Assembly (NCBI GenBank): GCA_017871115.1
Contig: JAFCIZ010000001.1
Coordinates: 3,639,501-3,703,500, forward strand
DNA: 64,000 nt
Direction of reading: 5' to 3'
Origin: Cunninghamella blakesleeana
Taxonomy: Eukaryota > Mucoromycota > Mucoromycetes > Mucorales > Cunninghamellaceae
Position numbers and translations under genes: made by a program. Of the stretch, positions 1 to 13,943 are shown in pieces. The notes beneath the pieces were generated by a model. The model had not been told where the DNA came from. It searched no databases and saw nothing but the letters and a program-made list of their open reading frames with translations. Position 1 is the first letter of the stretch; each line of letters opens with the position of its first letter.

Positions 1-77
1 TATATTTTTATCCTCTTTCTTTTTTTTCATATTTTATCTTTTAAAAAAACCAATATAATTAAAAATATCGAATAAAT

Positions 78-951
78 ATGCCTCTTGAAATTATTGGTGC
101 TGGCTTTGGTCGAACTGCTACACACAGCCTTCGTTTGGCTCTAGAAAAATTAGGGTAAAAAAAAGCTTTTATTTTATATTATATATATATATGTATGCAT
201 GTATGTATGTATAATCGGTATCGAATTTGATAAATATTTTGATAGATATAAAACACATCATATGGTAACTCTAATGCCTGATGAAACACAAGATCCCGGT
301 GTATGGGTTCGTGCTTATGACGATCCTAATCATGAAGATGAATGGGAAAAGGTTTATGGTAATTATCAAGCTGCTATTGACTATCCAACTTGCACTTTTT
401 ATAAAGGTTAGTTTTTTTTTTTTTTTTTTCAAAAAAAAAAAAGGAAAAAGGGAAAAGAGTTTTACATTAATCTATTTTTATTCATTTATTCACATTCTTG
501 TTCAACAGAACTTAGTGAACGATATCCAGAAGCTAAAGTAATATTAACAGTACGTTCCCCAGAAAGTTGGTTCAAATCCATCCATAATACCATTTTTAAA
601 GATTATGAAGAAAGAAACAAGCATTTAACAGGACATCGAAAAGCTGTGGTAGATATGGTAAAACATACAACCATGGGTGGTATTTTGGAAACCGAACCCG
701 AGAAATTACATGATGAAGCTTATATGTGTAAGCATTTTACCGATCATATTGAAGAAGTTAAAAGAACTATTCCAAAAGAAAGGTTATTGATTATGAACCT
801 TGGTGATGGTTGGGACATATTATGCCCCTTCCTTGGTAAACCTATTCCCGATGAACCTTATCCTGTTTCCAATTCTACCAAAGATTTTCATAAATTAATA
901 GCCAATATTTTTAAAGATGAAAATAAAAAGGATGAAAACGACAATAACTAA
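78..951 (+). CDS. Sulfotransferase-like P-loop protein (Sulfotransfer_4 type)
   Basis: Exons 78-154, 246-406 and 509-951 join in frame to a 226-residue protein ending in TAA. The N-terminus IIGAGFGRTATHSL is the PAPS 5'-phosphate-binding loop of the sulfotransferase fold. Further on, a YPEAKVILTVRSPESWF stretch matches the strand carrying the 3'-phosphate-binding Arg/Ser, and the C-terminal WDILCPFLGKPIPDEPYP is typical of the family often labelled 'NAD-dependent epimerase/dehydratase' in fungal genomes. Length is normal for the family. The substrate cannot be inferred; many family members have no proven sulfotransferase activity. Introns are short with GT-AG ends. The first ATG is chosen because the P-loop follows within eight residues and there is no upstream in-frame extension. 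Confidence 0.85.
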
Positions 952-1515
952 AAACTTGTAGGTACATATTTTTATTATTCTTTTACAAAAATATATTAAA
1001 TGAATAAATAAAACCAATAAAAAATAGTTTTATGTTATATGAAAAAATAAATTATCAAGCTGTTTATTTGAAGATTTATATGAAGAGCAGTATAATATAA
1101 TAATACTATAGCCTTTATTTCATAGTGAAACTGTGCTCTAAATCAGTTACACAAGTAGTAAATATATAAAAACTATCACCACTATTCTAATGCTTAGCGG
1201 TAGTTAATTTAGCCCACTATTACGATCTTTGTCGTCTATATATTATTGTTATATGTATAAAAATCGTTGTATAACAAAATTACATTATCTAATTTACTCG
1301 TCTTCTTTAATATTAATGAGTATATATGAATGTATTCAAAAAATAATTTAATAGCATTTTTTATATGCAAGTGCTAAATCGAACATCATACGCGGATTTT
1401 CAAATTTCTCCCATTTTGAAAAATTGTGACGTTATAAAATATTATAAAAATTATACCCTCGCTTTGAATTATTTTTTTTTCTTCTTTTCTCTTTAATTTT
1501 CTTCATATATATACT
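952..1515. other. Intergenic, no gene seen
   Basis: AT-rich spacer between two plus-strand genes, holding the 3' UTR of the sulfotransferase-like gene and the promoter of the Mic26/27 gene. A TGACGT core (CRE/ATF-like) lies near 1427, about 90 bp before the next start codon. No RNA gene was recognised. Confidence 0.5.
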
Positions 1516-2976
1516 ATGTTCTCCCCTACCCTTAGACGATCTGTAAGGACGATGCTTTTTTTTTTTTTTTTTTTGGATAATAATAATATAAAAAAATGAT
1601 AATTATTAATATTAATCATACTATGTTTCTTTTTGTATATTTATTTTTTTAAAAAAAGCTAACTATCGCTGCAGCTGGATCTGTTCTTATCCAAACTATC
1701 CCAACCACCTATGCTGAAGAAAAAAAACAAACTACCAAAGTAATATATATATTTAAAAATAAAAACAGGAACAGAAAACAAACTTGGAAATAAAAATACA
1801 TTAGAAAACAATAAAAGTACTGTATATTTACGAAATAATTTTTTATTATTATTATAGCTCAGTATTTACGATGAACCTGAACCAAAAAGAATTGTTATTG
1901 AATCACCTACAAAATTAGAAGAACATGTAGCTTATGCTCAAAAATACGCTAATGACGCCTTGGATGAAGGAAAGGTAAAATAAGGGGCAAATATATCAGG
2001 ATCACTCTAAAATAACAGCAATAATAGCAATAATAATATCGATTTGTTTTTCTGGATAACGCATATATTTATAAGACTGTTCTTGTTATTATTTTAAAAA
2101 ATAGACACATGTTAACACATTACACAGCCATATCCAATCAGTTGAAAACGATATTCGAGGTATATACATTATTTATTAATATGAGGGTTATTATGCTTTG
2201 TAGAATATTATGTAGATATGGATTAGATTCGGAATTAAATCTTTCAATACAACTTTTTTTCTTTTTCTGTTGGGTATATTAGGCACAGTAAATGAAATTA
2301 TTGCTGAAGATGAAGAAATCCTTCCTAATGTAGTATACATTGGTGTAGCAGCTTTAGCAGGAACAATCATTGCTCGTAATCGTAAGTAGTAATTTTTATT
2401 ATTATTTCGATCTGCTATCTTTTAAAATGGCAAAGGGAATGAAAAAAAGAAAAAAAAGTACAATGAATTCTAATCATCATTACCAATATGATTTATTATT
2501 TCATTATTGAATATTTATATATATATAGGTAATATTTTACTTCGCTTTTTAACATCAACTACTTTAGCTGTTGGTGCATCATACTATTTACTTCCAAAAA
2601 CATCAAAGAATTTATGCGTACAATTAGAAAAGTTGGAACATAAATATCCTGAACTTGGTAAGGCTCATGCATCTGTAAATGAAACCGTGAATGATGTAAA
2701 AAAACAAATTGATGATACATTATCTAGTTTAAGTGGTCAAGTGGCTCAAGGTAAAGAATTGGTAAAAAATCAAGTGAAGGAAGAAGTAGTAGATTCATTT
2801 ACTGAAACAAAAAAGAAGGTTGAAAGCATGTATTCTACTAGATCTAGTGTAAGTTTGTATAGATAAAAATAGATAATTTTGTATAGCCATGTTTGCATGA
2901 ATCATTTATTAATTTTTATTTTTTTTTAAAAAAAAATTTATAGCCTGGTGTAGATGAAACTTTGAAAAAGGATTAG
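1516..2976 (+). CDS. MICOS complex subunit Mic26/Mic27 (apolipoprotein O family)
   Basis: Seven exons (1516-1542, 1659-1739, 1858-1974, 2105-2159, 2283-2381, 2529-2848, 2944-2976) give 243 residues. The start MFSPTLRRS followed by a hydrophobic Ala-rich stretch looks like a mitochondrial presequence. Next comes the family segment around SIYDEPEPKRIVIESPTKLE, then two short hydrophobic segments, VVYIGVAALAGTIIA and FLTSTTLAVGASYYLLP, that would span the inner membrane as a hairpin. The tail is an amphipathic, charged helix (about residues 160-235) as in apolipoprotein-O proteins. MICOS shapes crista junctions, and Mic26/27 sit in its Mic10 subcomplex. Which of the two paralogues this is cannot be told from sequence alone. 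Confidence 0.8.
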
Positions 2977-3258
2977 ATATGCATCAGTATTTTATTATTT
3001 TTATTATTTATTATTATTACTATCACCTGTTTACTTATCATGCCAGCACTTTTTTTTTTGACTCTTTATTTTTTTGATAACTCTCTCACTTACGTTTTCC
3101 ATTATATCATATAGAACATTAATAAAAAAAATAAAAAAAATCAGGTTGATCACTTTTTTAAAAAAATTATATTTAAAATTTTAAGCCCAGAATAACTTTA
3201 CTCTTTTTTTTTTGGAATTTTTATTTATATACTATCATACAATTAATTATTATTTTAG
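2977..3258. other. Short intergenic spacer
   Basis: About 280 bp of T-rich sequence between two genes on the same strand, combining the 3' UTR of the Mic26/27 gene and the promoter of the large C1 gene. No further gene is seen. Confidence 0.5.
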
Positions 3259-6200
3259 ATGTCAACCTCTGATTCAGATGAACGAATACAAGACACTATT
3301 ATCAACATTCCTTCTAGAAGAAATTCATTCCAAGGCTCATCCAATCTAAAAACACATGACTTAAATCAAAATACAAAAAAAGGAAAATATGTTCAGTCGA
3401 CACCAAAAACTAAAGAATATCTTAATATGATTCATCTTATTTTAACAAAGTTAACTAAACGTAAAAGACCAGGTTCTATTCTTACCAATTTTATAGATCA
3501 AGTTACTTCGTTAGCTCCAAAGCAAATAGATAACAATGATACAATAGATCTAGTTTTGCAATTACGCTCTGTACTCATCTTATGCCAAAATACCGGTTTA
3601 TATATTCTTAGCAATAACAAGTAAGATAATACGAGGATATATAGTATTACACGTTTTAGATCCATTATTATTTTGATTATTATTATTATTATTTTATGGT
3701 ATATTAACTACTTTTACATATCTTTTGATTTCATTTTGCTTCATTTAATTTACTTTTTAATAATAATAGAGAGCATAATTCAGATTCTTCACTATCCAAT
3801 TCACAAACCAATTCACCAGCCCCACCTTTATCACCAGCAACTCAATCATTTAATGATACATCAAGTATACAAACTCAATTAAAAAAGGAACAGTATAATG
3901 AATTTGATATTATCTTGCAGTTATTAAATGAATTAATTATGATCGATTGTCGATATATATGCTCACATCCAAAACCCTCTCGACCTCCCTTTACTTTACA
4001 GTCCACAGTAATCGATATAGCCATTATCTTAGTCGAAGCTCGTGATGATATACATTCCTTATATAATATTGGGTCAACAATGATACAAGCTTTCGAATCA
4101 TTTCCAGAATCTATTTTAAAAGTGAAACTTCTTTCCTTCTTTGTTGATATATTATTACCAAAATTAATGCATAAACATGATCTTTATGAACGTGAGCAAG
4201 TTAATAATATCACCACTTTTAAAAAAAAGAAAATCAAGAGTTTTGATCAAGAAAATGGTAAATCATATTTCTTTTAATTATTCCTATTATAATTATTTAT
4301 TTAATTATATATATATATATATTAGAAAGAAAAAAGAGAAATAATCTTGTTATTGATTTACAATTTATTTTTATTTTTTCTATTTCATTAGTTCAGCATT
4401 ATTACCCTTCTTCGTCTGGAGATACACCAATAATTAATGTGCAGAGTCCTGAAGGAAATAGTGATGATATAAACACACCATATACCAATATACCAATCAA
4501 TGATAGCAATAACAATAGAAATGATATCAGCAGCAACAATAGTAAATCAACTCATCTTACCATTGACACTCGATCTGTCCCACGATTTCCTTCCATGTTA
4601 TCACCAGCTACGCCGCGATCCGTAAAAAGCTATCAAACACATGCATTTATTGATATTATAAAACAACAAGCATTATTTACTCCATTATTGACATTCATGA
4701 TACAATATTTTGATCCATACTTGGATGAACAAAGGACAGCGATGGAAGATTTACCAAAATTATTTTCTGGGAAAACGTACTCAATTTTTAATTTTCATCA
4801 AGCACTTCAATTTATGATGCAGCAAAAACCTGATATTTATTTGGATATATTGCAAATCATTGCTTACGGTACAGAGGATGTTCGATTCAGAGCTTGTCAA
4901 ATTTTATCTCATTATTACCCTGATAGTCTCGGACATATTGTCATAGCAGAAGCTTTACCAAAACTAGGTGTTTATACGGAGATCTCTCAATTGGATGAAC
5001 AGAGAAAAATAAAAGAACAGTTTCAACGTAAGATATCAGCAGATGCAGCAGCAGCACTCTTAGAACATCAAAATTATGGAAGTACCATTCAGACCGGATC
5101 AATTCATACAATAGGTATCAATCGCAAATATGGTTCACCTCATACAACCATGTCTACACCACAAAGATCAACAACACTAGATACAATTGACTTTGGAGAT
5201 GAATTAGAAAATGAAGAAATGCGTCATCACACTTGGTATCCTCATATATTTTTAAATCTAAATAATCAGCAACATGGCAATTGTAGATCACAAGGAATAA
5301 TTTCAAATGTAGATAATGACATGGATGGATCTTATTGCAACAACTGTTATAAGTCTATCATTGGATTTGGATTGCGATGCTATCAATGTAAACGAAATTT
5401 GCATTACAATTGTTATAACTATCTTCTTGGAGAAGATGATGTGGATACAATGCTATATATTAAATCAGGTGGTGTTCAAAAAGTTGTCAGTCCTCAGTTT
5501 TGTCATTATTCTCTTCAACCAAGATATTCAGCTATTTGTAAAGCTCGCGAAAATGACTGTAACCATCACCATCTTCATACAATTGTACAGCACCTTGGCC
5601 ATCGATTTCACTTAGTAAATTTGTATACATTATTACTTTGTGCTTGCTGTCAAAAACCATTATGGGGTATTTCTCAACAAGGTTATAGATGCTCAACTTG
5701 TAATCGGTATGTCCACCTGAATTGTCTTTCTCAATCCCTACACAACCATGCACCCTCTTCCTCATTTAATAAATATTCCTCAATTTTAAAAGAATGCCAT
5801 GCACATCAAACATTTTTGGAAAGTGATACAAGAATTACTTTGAATCAATTATTGGATAGTTTAGATCAACATTATGGGGATATGATGCCAAAGTCAATGG
5901 GTGATTTAAAAGGACGAAGTTATGAAGAAGTTGGTACTATGTTGAATACTTTTTTAATTCAAGATCATATATTACAAAATGGTGTTACTGCTAGCTGTAT
6001 AGTCATTGATGGCGATGATCCATTACTAACAAAAGGAAAATCAATTATTACTAACTCTGGGACTCAATTTACTACTACCATATCTGAATCTATATTACAA
6101 AATAGCGTTAACAGCAATACTAACAATAACAGTACTGAAAGTCGAGCTTACATGATTGACCACAAAGCTTCTTTCATTTTAAATAATCCTATTGAATTAT

Positions 6201-7428
6201 GTCAAAAATATATCACATCAGACCAATGTAAAGCTTCATCCTTTTTATCTGATTTCAACATAAACAGTAAATGGAGATCCTTTCCTTCCTGCTTTGAATA
6301 CTTATTAAGTGATGAAGGTTATTTATCGCATATAGCAGCAATGATGAAATCATTAACTACATCGAAAGATATGGATATTGATGGAAAGACTATAGATCAT
6401 AATGAATTTTTTAAATCAACTGAAAATAACAACAATAACAATAATGATAATAAACTTTTACAAGTGATACCTCAACATTCTACTTCGCCACGCCATTTAC
6501 CAGCAACGGAAGATTCAAGTGGACAACTAGATATGTATTGTAATATCATCTCACCACAAAATATTTTAGATATAGATACACTACTATCTTGGACAATGGA
6601 TAGTTTATATATTAAAAGTTCAAAAGTAGCTAAAATTTTACTTCAACATATACGAAATCTTGGTCTTTTTGAAAGGAATGATGCATTTCCAATTTTATTC
6701 TCAGACGACGATGATCACTCAGCACAATCTGATATAACCACTGCTCATGATAACAGAATTCTATGTACATTTCCTATACCTTATGCAATTGATAACTCCA
6801 ACGATGTAGAAACCCTTATCAATGTTATTGAATCATGTCTGGATGATATTAATATTGCTATTAATGAATATGGATTTTTAATGCTAACCCGACGTTGTTG
6901 GCCAGATCCATTAATGTCAAGATATACAAATGAAAGATTAATGACAGCTATATTAAGGTGGATTTTAATCGAAGATAAAAAATTAACTTCTTTATATGCT
7001 GCTTTTACTGTCACCAATACAATTCAATTACCAGGTGTAAAGAAGAATAAATGGACTCAAGCAACAAGTATATCTGCTCTCTTATCATCAGGCGATTTAA
7101 ACTCAACTGCTGCAGCAGCAAATAATGAAATGAATTTGAATGGAGGTGGTAACAACAGTAAAAATCAAAGACATAGTCATTTTATCGGTACTGGAATAAG
7201 CAGCGGTGCTGGGAATGTTTATGTCACAACAAGAGGTTCACTACGTGATCGTTATCTAACACAATGGATGAAAGCTGTACATGATGTCAACCCTGAAAAT
7301 TATGCGTTTCTCTTAAATGATGCCATTGAAAATGTAGTGGAATCCGTGATGGATGATACAGCCGATTATGAAATGGATCACAAGGATTATTTGAAAGAAA
7401 AGGTAATATATTTACTTGCGCTTATTTA

Positions 7429-7465
<37 letters not shown>

Positions 7466-10400
7466 TATGTTTCAATTAAATGATTTTTTTTAATATTCTT
7501 ATATATATATTATATATACAGAAAACTTCTATTCTTCAGTTTTTTGATACTCTTGTAAATTATTTGGTAAAACTTAAGTCATTGGGATATACTTTTTCAA
7601 GCTTAGATTCAATTGTCAAATGGCAATTAGATAGAGCCTACCATGACTATGAAAGCTTAAATATTTTTAAGGTAATAATAATGCCATTATTTTATTTACT
7701 TTTTTAATATTTATATAAGATATTTCTAAAAATGTATGCAAATATTTTTTATAGGAGAATGTTCCAGTTGAAGTAAAAGCCTTAAGTAAACTATTTTCAA
7801 GTAAATCTTTAATCACCAAACCTGTTGATCAGAAAAATACTGTTGATGATAACTTTTCTCCTCTTGATATAATTTCAAATGCATTCTTGGACAACGACAG
7901 CAATTCAATTGACCGTGGTATACGATGGCTAACTTTAATCGTTCATTCAGGGTAAAATATAAATACATACATACATACATATATATATATTTTTGAAAAA
8001 ATAAAAAAATAAAAAAATAAAAAATAAAAAAAAACATTGAAAATAAAATAAAGTGGTACTGGTGAATTCACAAACATTTTTCTATTTATTATAATTTTAT
8101 TTTATAGGACAGGAATAAATTCGACTGTTCTTGATAAAATTGCAAAATCACTAGTTCAAGCTCAAGCATCTATTGCTACCACAACAGAATTTATTAAATT
8201 AATTTGGTTCCAAGTGTCTAACAATTTAAATGTTTCAATTCCCCATACTTCAATTATTGATATTATTAGTTACTTGAATGAATCAGCGTTGGAGTCATTG
8301 AAGCTAAAAAATCAAAGTGAAGATTTAAGTATGGAACGATTAACTAGGTATAATGCTATTAAAAGTTTAAATCTAATAAAAATGGCATAAACAATTATCA
8401 AAAATATAATAACTATAGTAAATCTTTCTTTTTACCTTTTTTCTTTTATTATTTTTCTTATTAGTGCTCAAACATTTATCAAATATTCTGCTGTACTAAT
8501 GTGTTTTGCTTATGGATGCCCACTTACTAACATTGCAGAATTGGACATTGTACCTTTTTCTACTAATATTTCTCAGCAACTGTAAGTACAAAATAATAAC
8601 TATATTATATATATATATTCACTTTCTCTACTTTTCTTTTTTTTTTTCGGTATTTATAGCAATGGTAAATTTTCACTTAATATCGAACAAACTTCGTCAA
8701 TTCAAATAGATGATAAAGTACCAATTATAAAATGTATGATATTATACCTTCAATTTGACCAACTTAATGTTCGTGATGATATAATTAAAATGTTTCATGC
8801 ACTAATCCATTGGGGCACTGCAATAAATAACAAAAACGATTTTATAGCCAATTGCGTTTCACATTTAATTCCAACGTAAGATAATAAGGCAACGCTTAAT
8901 ATATATATATATTTAAAAAATACCTTATACATTAATAATATATCTTTATAATTATTATGATTTATATATAGAATATGGGAGCTATTATCACCTTTACATG
9001 ATGATGTCAGTGAAATCAACCTTAACTTGTTAATGAAACTTATTAGTGTGGATCCTAAGCCTTTTCATGCATGTGTGTTTAAAATAATGGAAGATGATAA
9101 CTGGGAAATTAGATATCAAGGACTTGATAATCTTTATGGTTTATTTACTAAAATGGATGTAGCTTTCCAAACAAAATGGCTTTCTCTTCTTTGTCAACTT
9201 GGCCCTGTATTTAGTTACTTTATATCTAGTATATGGGATAAACAGGTAGATATATTTATATACTTTTTTTTAAAAAAATATACGTATTTTTTTAATATCA
9301 TTAACCATTGATATTTATGTACGTATTTATATATTAGGAAAACGTAAGATCCAAAACTTTAGCTCTTCTTCGAACATTTGGTACATTACACTTAAGATCG
9401 GCATTTCGCTGTTGGGAAGCTTACTTTATGATAGCCAATGATAAACAAAGAAGACCCTTAGTAAATCTCATGATTCAACTTAATTCACTATTTCCTGATT
9501 GGCAAGTATTACAATGGGAATCGCTCTTAGAGGCTTTAGAGGCTAAACTACCTGTTTCCATGTCATCTGATATACTCGTACAATACACTAGACCTTCTTT
9601 TGATATACCCTCTTTATTAACTAAAAATAAGAAGCAACATCAACAAGAAGAACGATACAGTGTTAGTATGGAAAATGATAATCAAAACAAAAATGAAAAT
9701 AAAAAAACAAGTAAAGACGTTAAAGTTGATGAATTAGAATCAGAAAACACCAAAGTATTAATGATGACATTGGCACTCCAGATGCTTAGCAATCATTTAA
9801 GTATAGATTTAACTCAAATCTCTAGACTCAAACTACTTCTTGTGGTACATATGGGATTCCAAAACTGTGAAAGATACAATACCACTGGTGATTGGGAGGT
9901 TTCTTTTGGTATCATGCAATATAATACAGAAGACACATTACAAACAGCGATGATGACAGCTTGCTCTCGTGGATTGAAAAAAATCATGGATAGTTTTGCT
10001 CCTTTACCAGCCGAAACGGTTGCTGCCATGGCACCTGAAATATTGGAGCAAAACAAACTGAAATTAACAGAAAATAGTAGTCCTGGTGTTCATTTTATTG
10101 ATGTAGTACTGAAGCTTTTTACTTCCGGGATAGAATTAACTAAAATAAATCAAATCATTCTCAAGACTTGGTTGGACACTGTACTTATTGTTATTCATAA
10201 AGTACTAACATATTTAATAATGTTTTTTTTTTTTTAAAAAAAAAAAAACGCAACACAAACACTCTTTACTTATTAATATAATATCCTTCTTTTCCCTTTT
10301 TTTTAAAAATAATCATAATAGCATAATATATTAGATAACGATTATGAGCATACTATTGCTAGTTGCATGAAACACATCATAGATTTAATTACAAAAAATA

Positions 10401-13052
10401 TTGGCGAAGAAAACAAACTACTCATTCTAGAAATTCTAAAATCCCTACTTCGTCGATCTGATCACTTGACAGCAATGGTACTTTCAAAACAAATTTTGGC
10501 TTTAGGAAAATTAATAACTAAATCTGGAAAAAAAACTAGCGAACCCGTTTTTTTAAAAGCTAAGCAATTTTTAAAAAATGCATTCTTGCGGTTCGCTGTG
10601 GCTGGTTTATTTGTACTTATATTTAAAGTAATGCATAAATATAATTTATATAAGATTATATACAATTTTAAAAAAAGTATATATTTAATATTTTAACTTA
10701 TACAAACTTTCATCTTTATTTTTTAATATATACATATATATTATATAGAACCAAACTGTACAAGATGCAAGTAATGAAGTGGATTTATTTTTCGTGTTAC
10801 GTATGGTCATTGATCCTGAGGATATCGTACCTGATGAAGATCAAATGCAAATTTTATATCTGCGCGATCAACCAGTTCGTGATGTATTAGATAAACTAAT
10901 GAAGCAACAAATGGATCGTAAATCATTTTCTACTGTGCTTGAAAATATGAGCCGTTATGTAGAAACTGTACACTCTCATCCGTATCCTGAACCTGTTCTA
11001 AGTGGTAAATTATAATAATAATAATAATAATGGTTGCAATAAAATAAATGTATTCATATTAATTTTTTTTACGATTCTTGATTCATTTCTTTTTATTAAA
11101 TGGAAATAAATAGACTATGCTGACTTTTTAGGATTACTTGTTAAATACACTTCTGAATGGCGAAGAGCCGATTGGAACATCAACCCATTATTTACCATGT
11201 CAGCAATTCTTCTTTTAGAACATCCTTATCATTTTGAAGTATGTAGTACTTTTACAAATATTATTATTGCATATAACACATTTTATGATTTTTACTAATA
11301 TTAATATTACGACCCAACTCTTATTTTGTTATTACACAGATATTGTTACCTAGTATTCAGCTTTTATTTAGACATGGATTACGCCAATGTAACGTTCAAA
11401 CAGAAAGTATTGTAAGTCTCATGGCAGCCTATTCGACTATTTCAACAATTCCAGGTACACCAACAGAAAACATCTTCGTAGAAGCAATAATAGATGAAAT
11501 TCGTAATGGATTAACGACACGTCAAAAACTCCATAAAGAGACTATGCTGACCTTGTTGCAAGTAAATAATAATATTAACTATGTTAATATCACAGTAAAT
11601 AATAAGCATAGTAACTGATAACTAACTATGAAACTATTCTTTTAAAAAAAAATGAAAAAAAATATTAGCTAATACTATGGGACTATGATGATACATATCA
11701 ACAATGGTATATTTCTATTGAAAAAATGTATATTAGTGAACGTGTTGGAAAGAAAAGAAAACATTATTTTAATTCTAATTTAAAGAGACTTTTGGACCCT
11801 ATGGTAAATTATTTGAAAGCATCCACAACTTCTGATCAATTCACTAAGAAGGACTTTAAAAGCTACAATACCATTGCTCATATTTTAGCGCTATGCTGTA
11901 AGAGTGATAAAGATAATATGTATCGCATTTTATATATGCTTAAAGTGAGTGTCAAATATATATATATATATATATAATAACAATAATAATAACAATAGCA
12001 ATTACAATGGAATATTTACTGATTGATAATAACTTTTTTTCTTTTTTTATAACAAACAGTTGGATGAAACCAGGCACTGTTTACGATTTTTAAGTTGGTT
12101 TATACTGTGTCTTCTTAAGAATCAATATGACGAACTCTTGGAAATCATTCTTAATGCTGAAGATGTTTTAATAGAGCTATTAGTGCAAATCTTTCAATCT
12201 ATACAAATTAATTTTGATCGCCCTGACCCTGGATTTTCTTATAGTACATCTGGTGAAGCTTTGGTATTATGCTTTTTAATATTCAAGATTTGGACATTAT
12301 TAATACTTCGTATTGTGAATAAGGATTCTCTTTTAAACAAACAAACCAAAAAAAATAAATCATATTTTTGGATTTCTATTTGGCCACCATTATCCCGTTT
12401 ATTATATTCTATTGACCCATCCACGTTACTATTGGTAAGATTATACATATACATTGATTATAAATAGAATAATATAAAAAAATAAGGTTCTAACTTACTC
12501 ATTTTTACTTTACTCATTTATTTATCAAATAAAATAATAAAAAAAAAAAAAATAGCCTGGTAACACTGGACTATCTATTTGGAATATGTTTTTATCCTTA
12601 ATTCAATTCCTTCATATATGTCGTAGCAATGCTGTTATGGTTAATTCTTTTGACTGGTGTACCATTTTAGATAATATTTTATCTCAGGTAGACATAATGG
12701 ATAGTTTAATATTTTCAAAATATATATTTCTAAGCTTTATATCCCTCTCATCTTTTTTTATTTTTGTTTTTTTTAGGTTGAAAATATAGAAAACCATTCA
12801 AATTTATTTAAAGAACAAACCATTCAAAACAACGATAACGATGATATAATAAAACCTTTTATTGAATTTAAACAACAAGCAAAAAGAATAAGGCAAATGT
12901 TTATTATTCCACCTATCGAAGCTCCCACTGCAACATTAATTGAGCAACTCTATCTGGAATTAAAAGATATTGTACGGTTACAATCAATAACCCCTGATCA
13001 ACTGGATTTTTTAGATAAAAATATTTCAACAGCCAGCGGATTCAGCTTTTAG
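3259..13052 (+). CDS. Giant helical-repeat protein with two C1-type zinc fingers, possibly UNC80-like
   Basis: Eighteen exons: 3259-3620, 3770-4257, 4392-7402, 7522-7671, 7755-7951, 8108-8347, 8465-8581, 8660-8875, 8972-9245, 9338-10201, 10322-10627, 10749-11004, 11114-11238, 11340-11561, 11669-11944, 12060-12434, 12556-12687, 12777-13052. They sum to 7887 nt, 2628 residues, with all phases consistent. Two zinc-binding modules lie at about residues 595-625 (CNNC...CYQC...HYNC) and 686-730 (HRFHL...CACC...LWGISQQGYRCSTC...VHLNC). The second is a textbook phorbol-ester/diacylglycerol-type C1 finger. Most of the remainder is Leu-rich helical sequence resembling HEAT/ARM arrays, with Asn/Ser/Gln-rich linkers. 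Size and arrangement recall UNC80/UNC79-type channel-complex scaffolds, but I cannot confirm homology. The donor at 10202 (GTACTAAC) is weak compared with the others. Confidence 0.75.
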
Positions 13053-13149
13053 GCCACTTTGCACATATTATGAATGAGCAAAATAAAATAAAAATAAATA
13101 GATAGATAGATAGATACATTTTATTTTTAAACACGTTATTATTACAACT

Positions 13150-13199
<50 letters not shown>

Positions 13200-13943
13200 C
13201 TACGTATATAATTATAAATAACAGGCTAATTTAAAATTAATGGCGATGCTTACCATATAAAGCTTATTTTAAGGTTTAAAGGCTTTACTAAATTCTGTAT
13301 AATTGATACAATTTTATAATATATAAATATAGATATTCCAATGAGAAAAAATAAAAACAAAAAAAATGGAAACTGGTACAAAGAAATTACAATCAAAACT
13401 GACATTCACTACACTGCCTATGTACATACATTTACATCGGATTATATATAATAAAATAGTAACTGATAATTATCATAATAATAATTCATGACAAAAATAT
13501 TAATTATAAAAATAACATTTAATAGTAAAATTTATACAAGACGACATCATCAATTATTTAAAAAAAAATTGAAATCCTTCCATTTAGAATTTTTGTGAAA
13601 AAAAGATCAACTAATAAAAAAAATTAAACTCAAATGATGATAATGATTAAGAAAAAAAAAGTTGGCTATGCAAGGCTCCTATTTTGTCTGGAAGTACAAT
13701 ATCAAAATAAAGAAACTATTTATATCGCTTTAGTGTTACAACTATTAATATATAAAATATAAAAGAGTGAGAGAAAATAAAATGAAAGAATCATATTATA
13801 ATAAATAAATAATAAATAATAATAAATAAAAGAATAATAAATATCAAATGATATATGAATGATATCATATTATTTTTAAATTAAAACAAAATGGTATTTA
13901 TTATTATAATACAATATATAAACAGAAAACAAAAAAAGATCTT
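13053..13943. other. Convergent intergenic region
   Basis: Lies between the 3' ends of the large C1 gene (+) and the 151-residue gene (-). It is extremely AT-rich, with an (AT)n tract and A-rich runs. No coding or RNA gene is recognisable. Confidence 0.5.
13153..13196. repeat. (AT)n microsatellite
   Basis: About 22 uninterrupted AT dinucleotides just downstream of the large C1 gene. It is a self-complementary tract and a likely length polymorphism. Confidence 0.9.
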
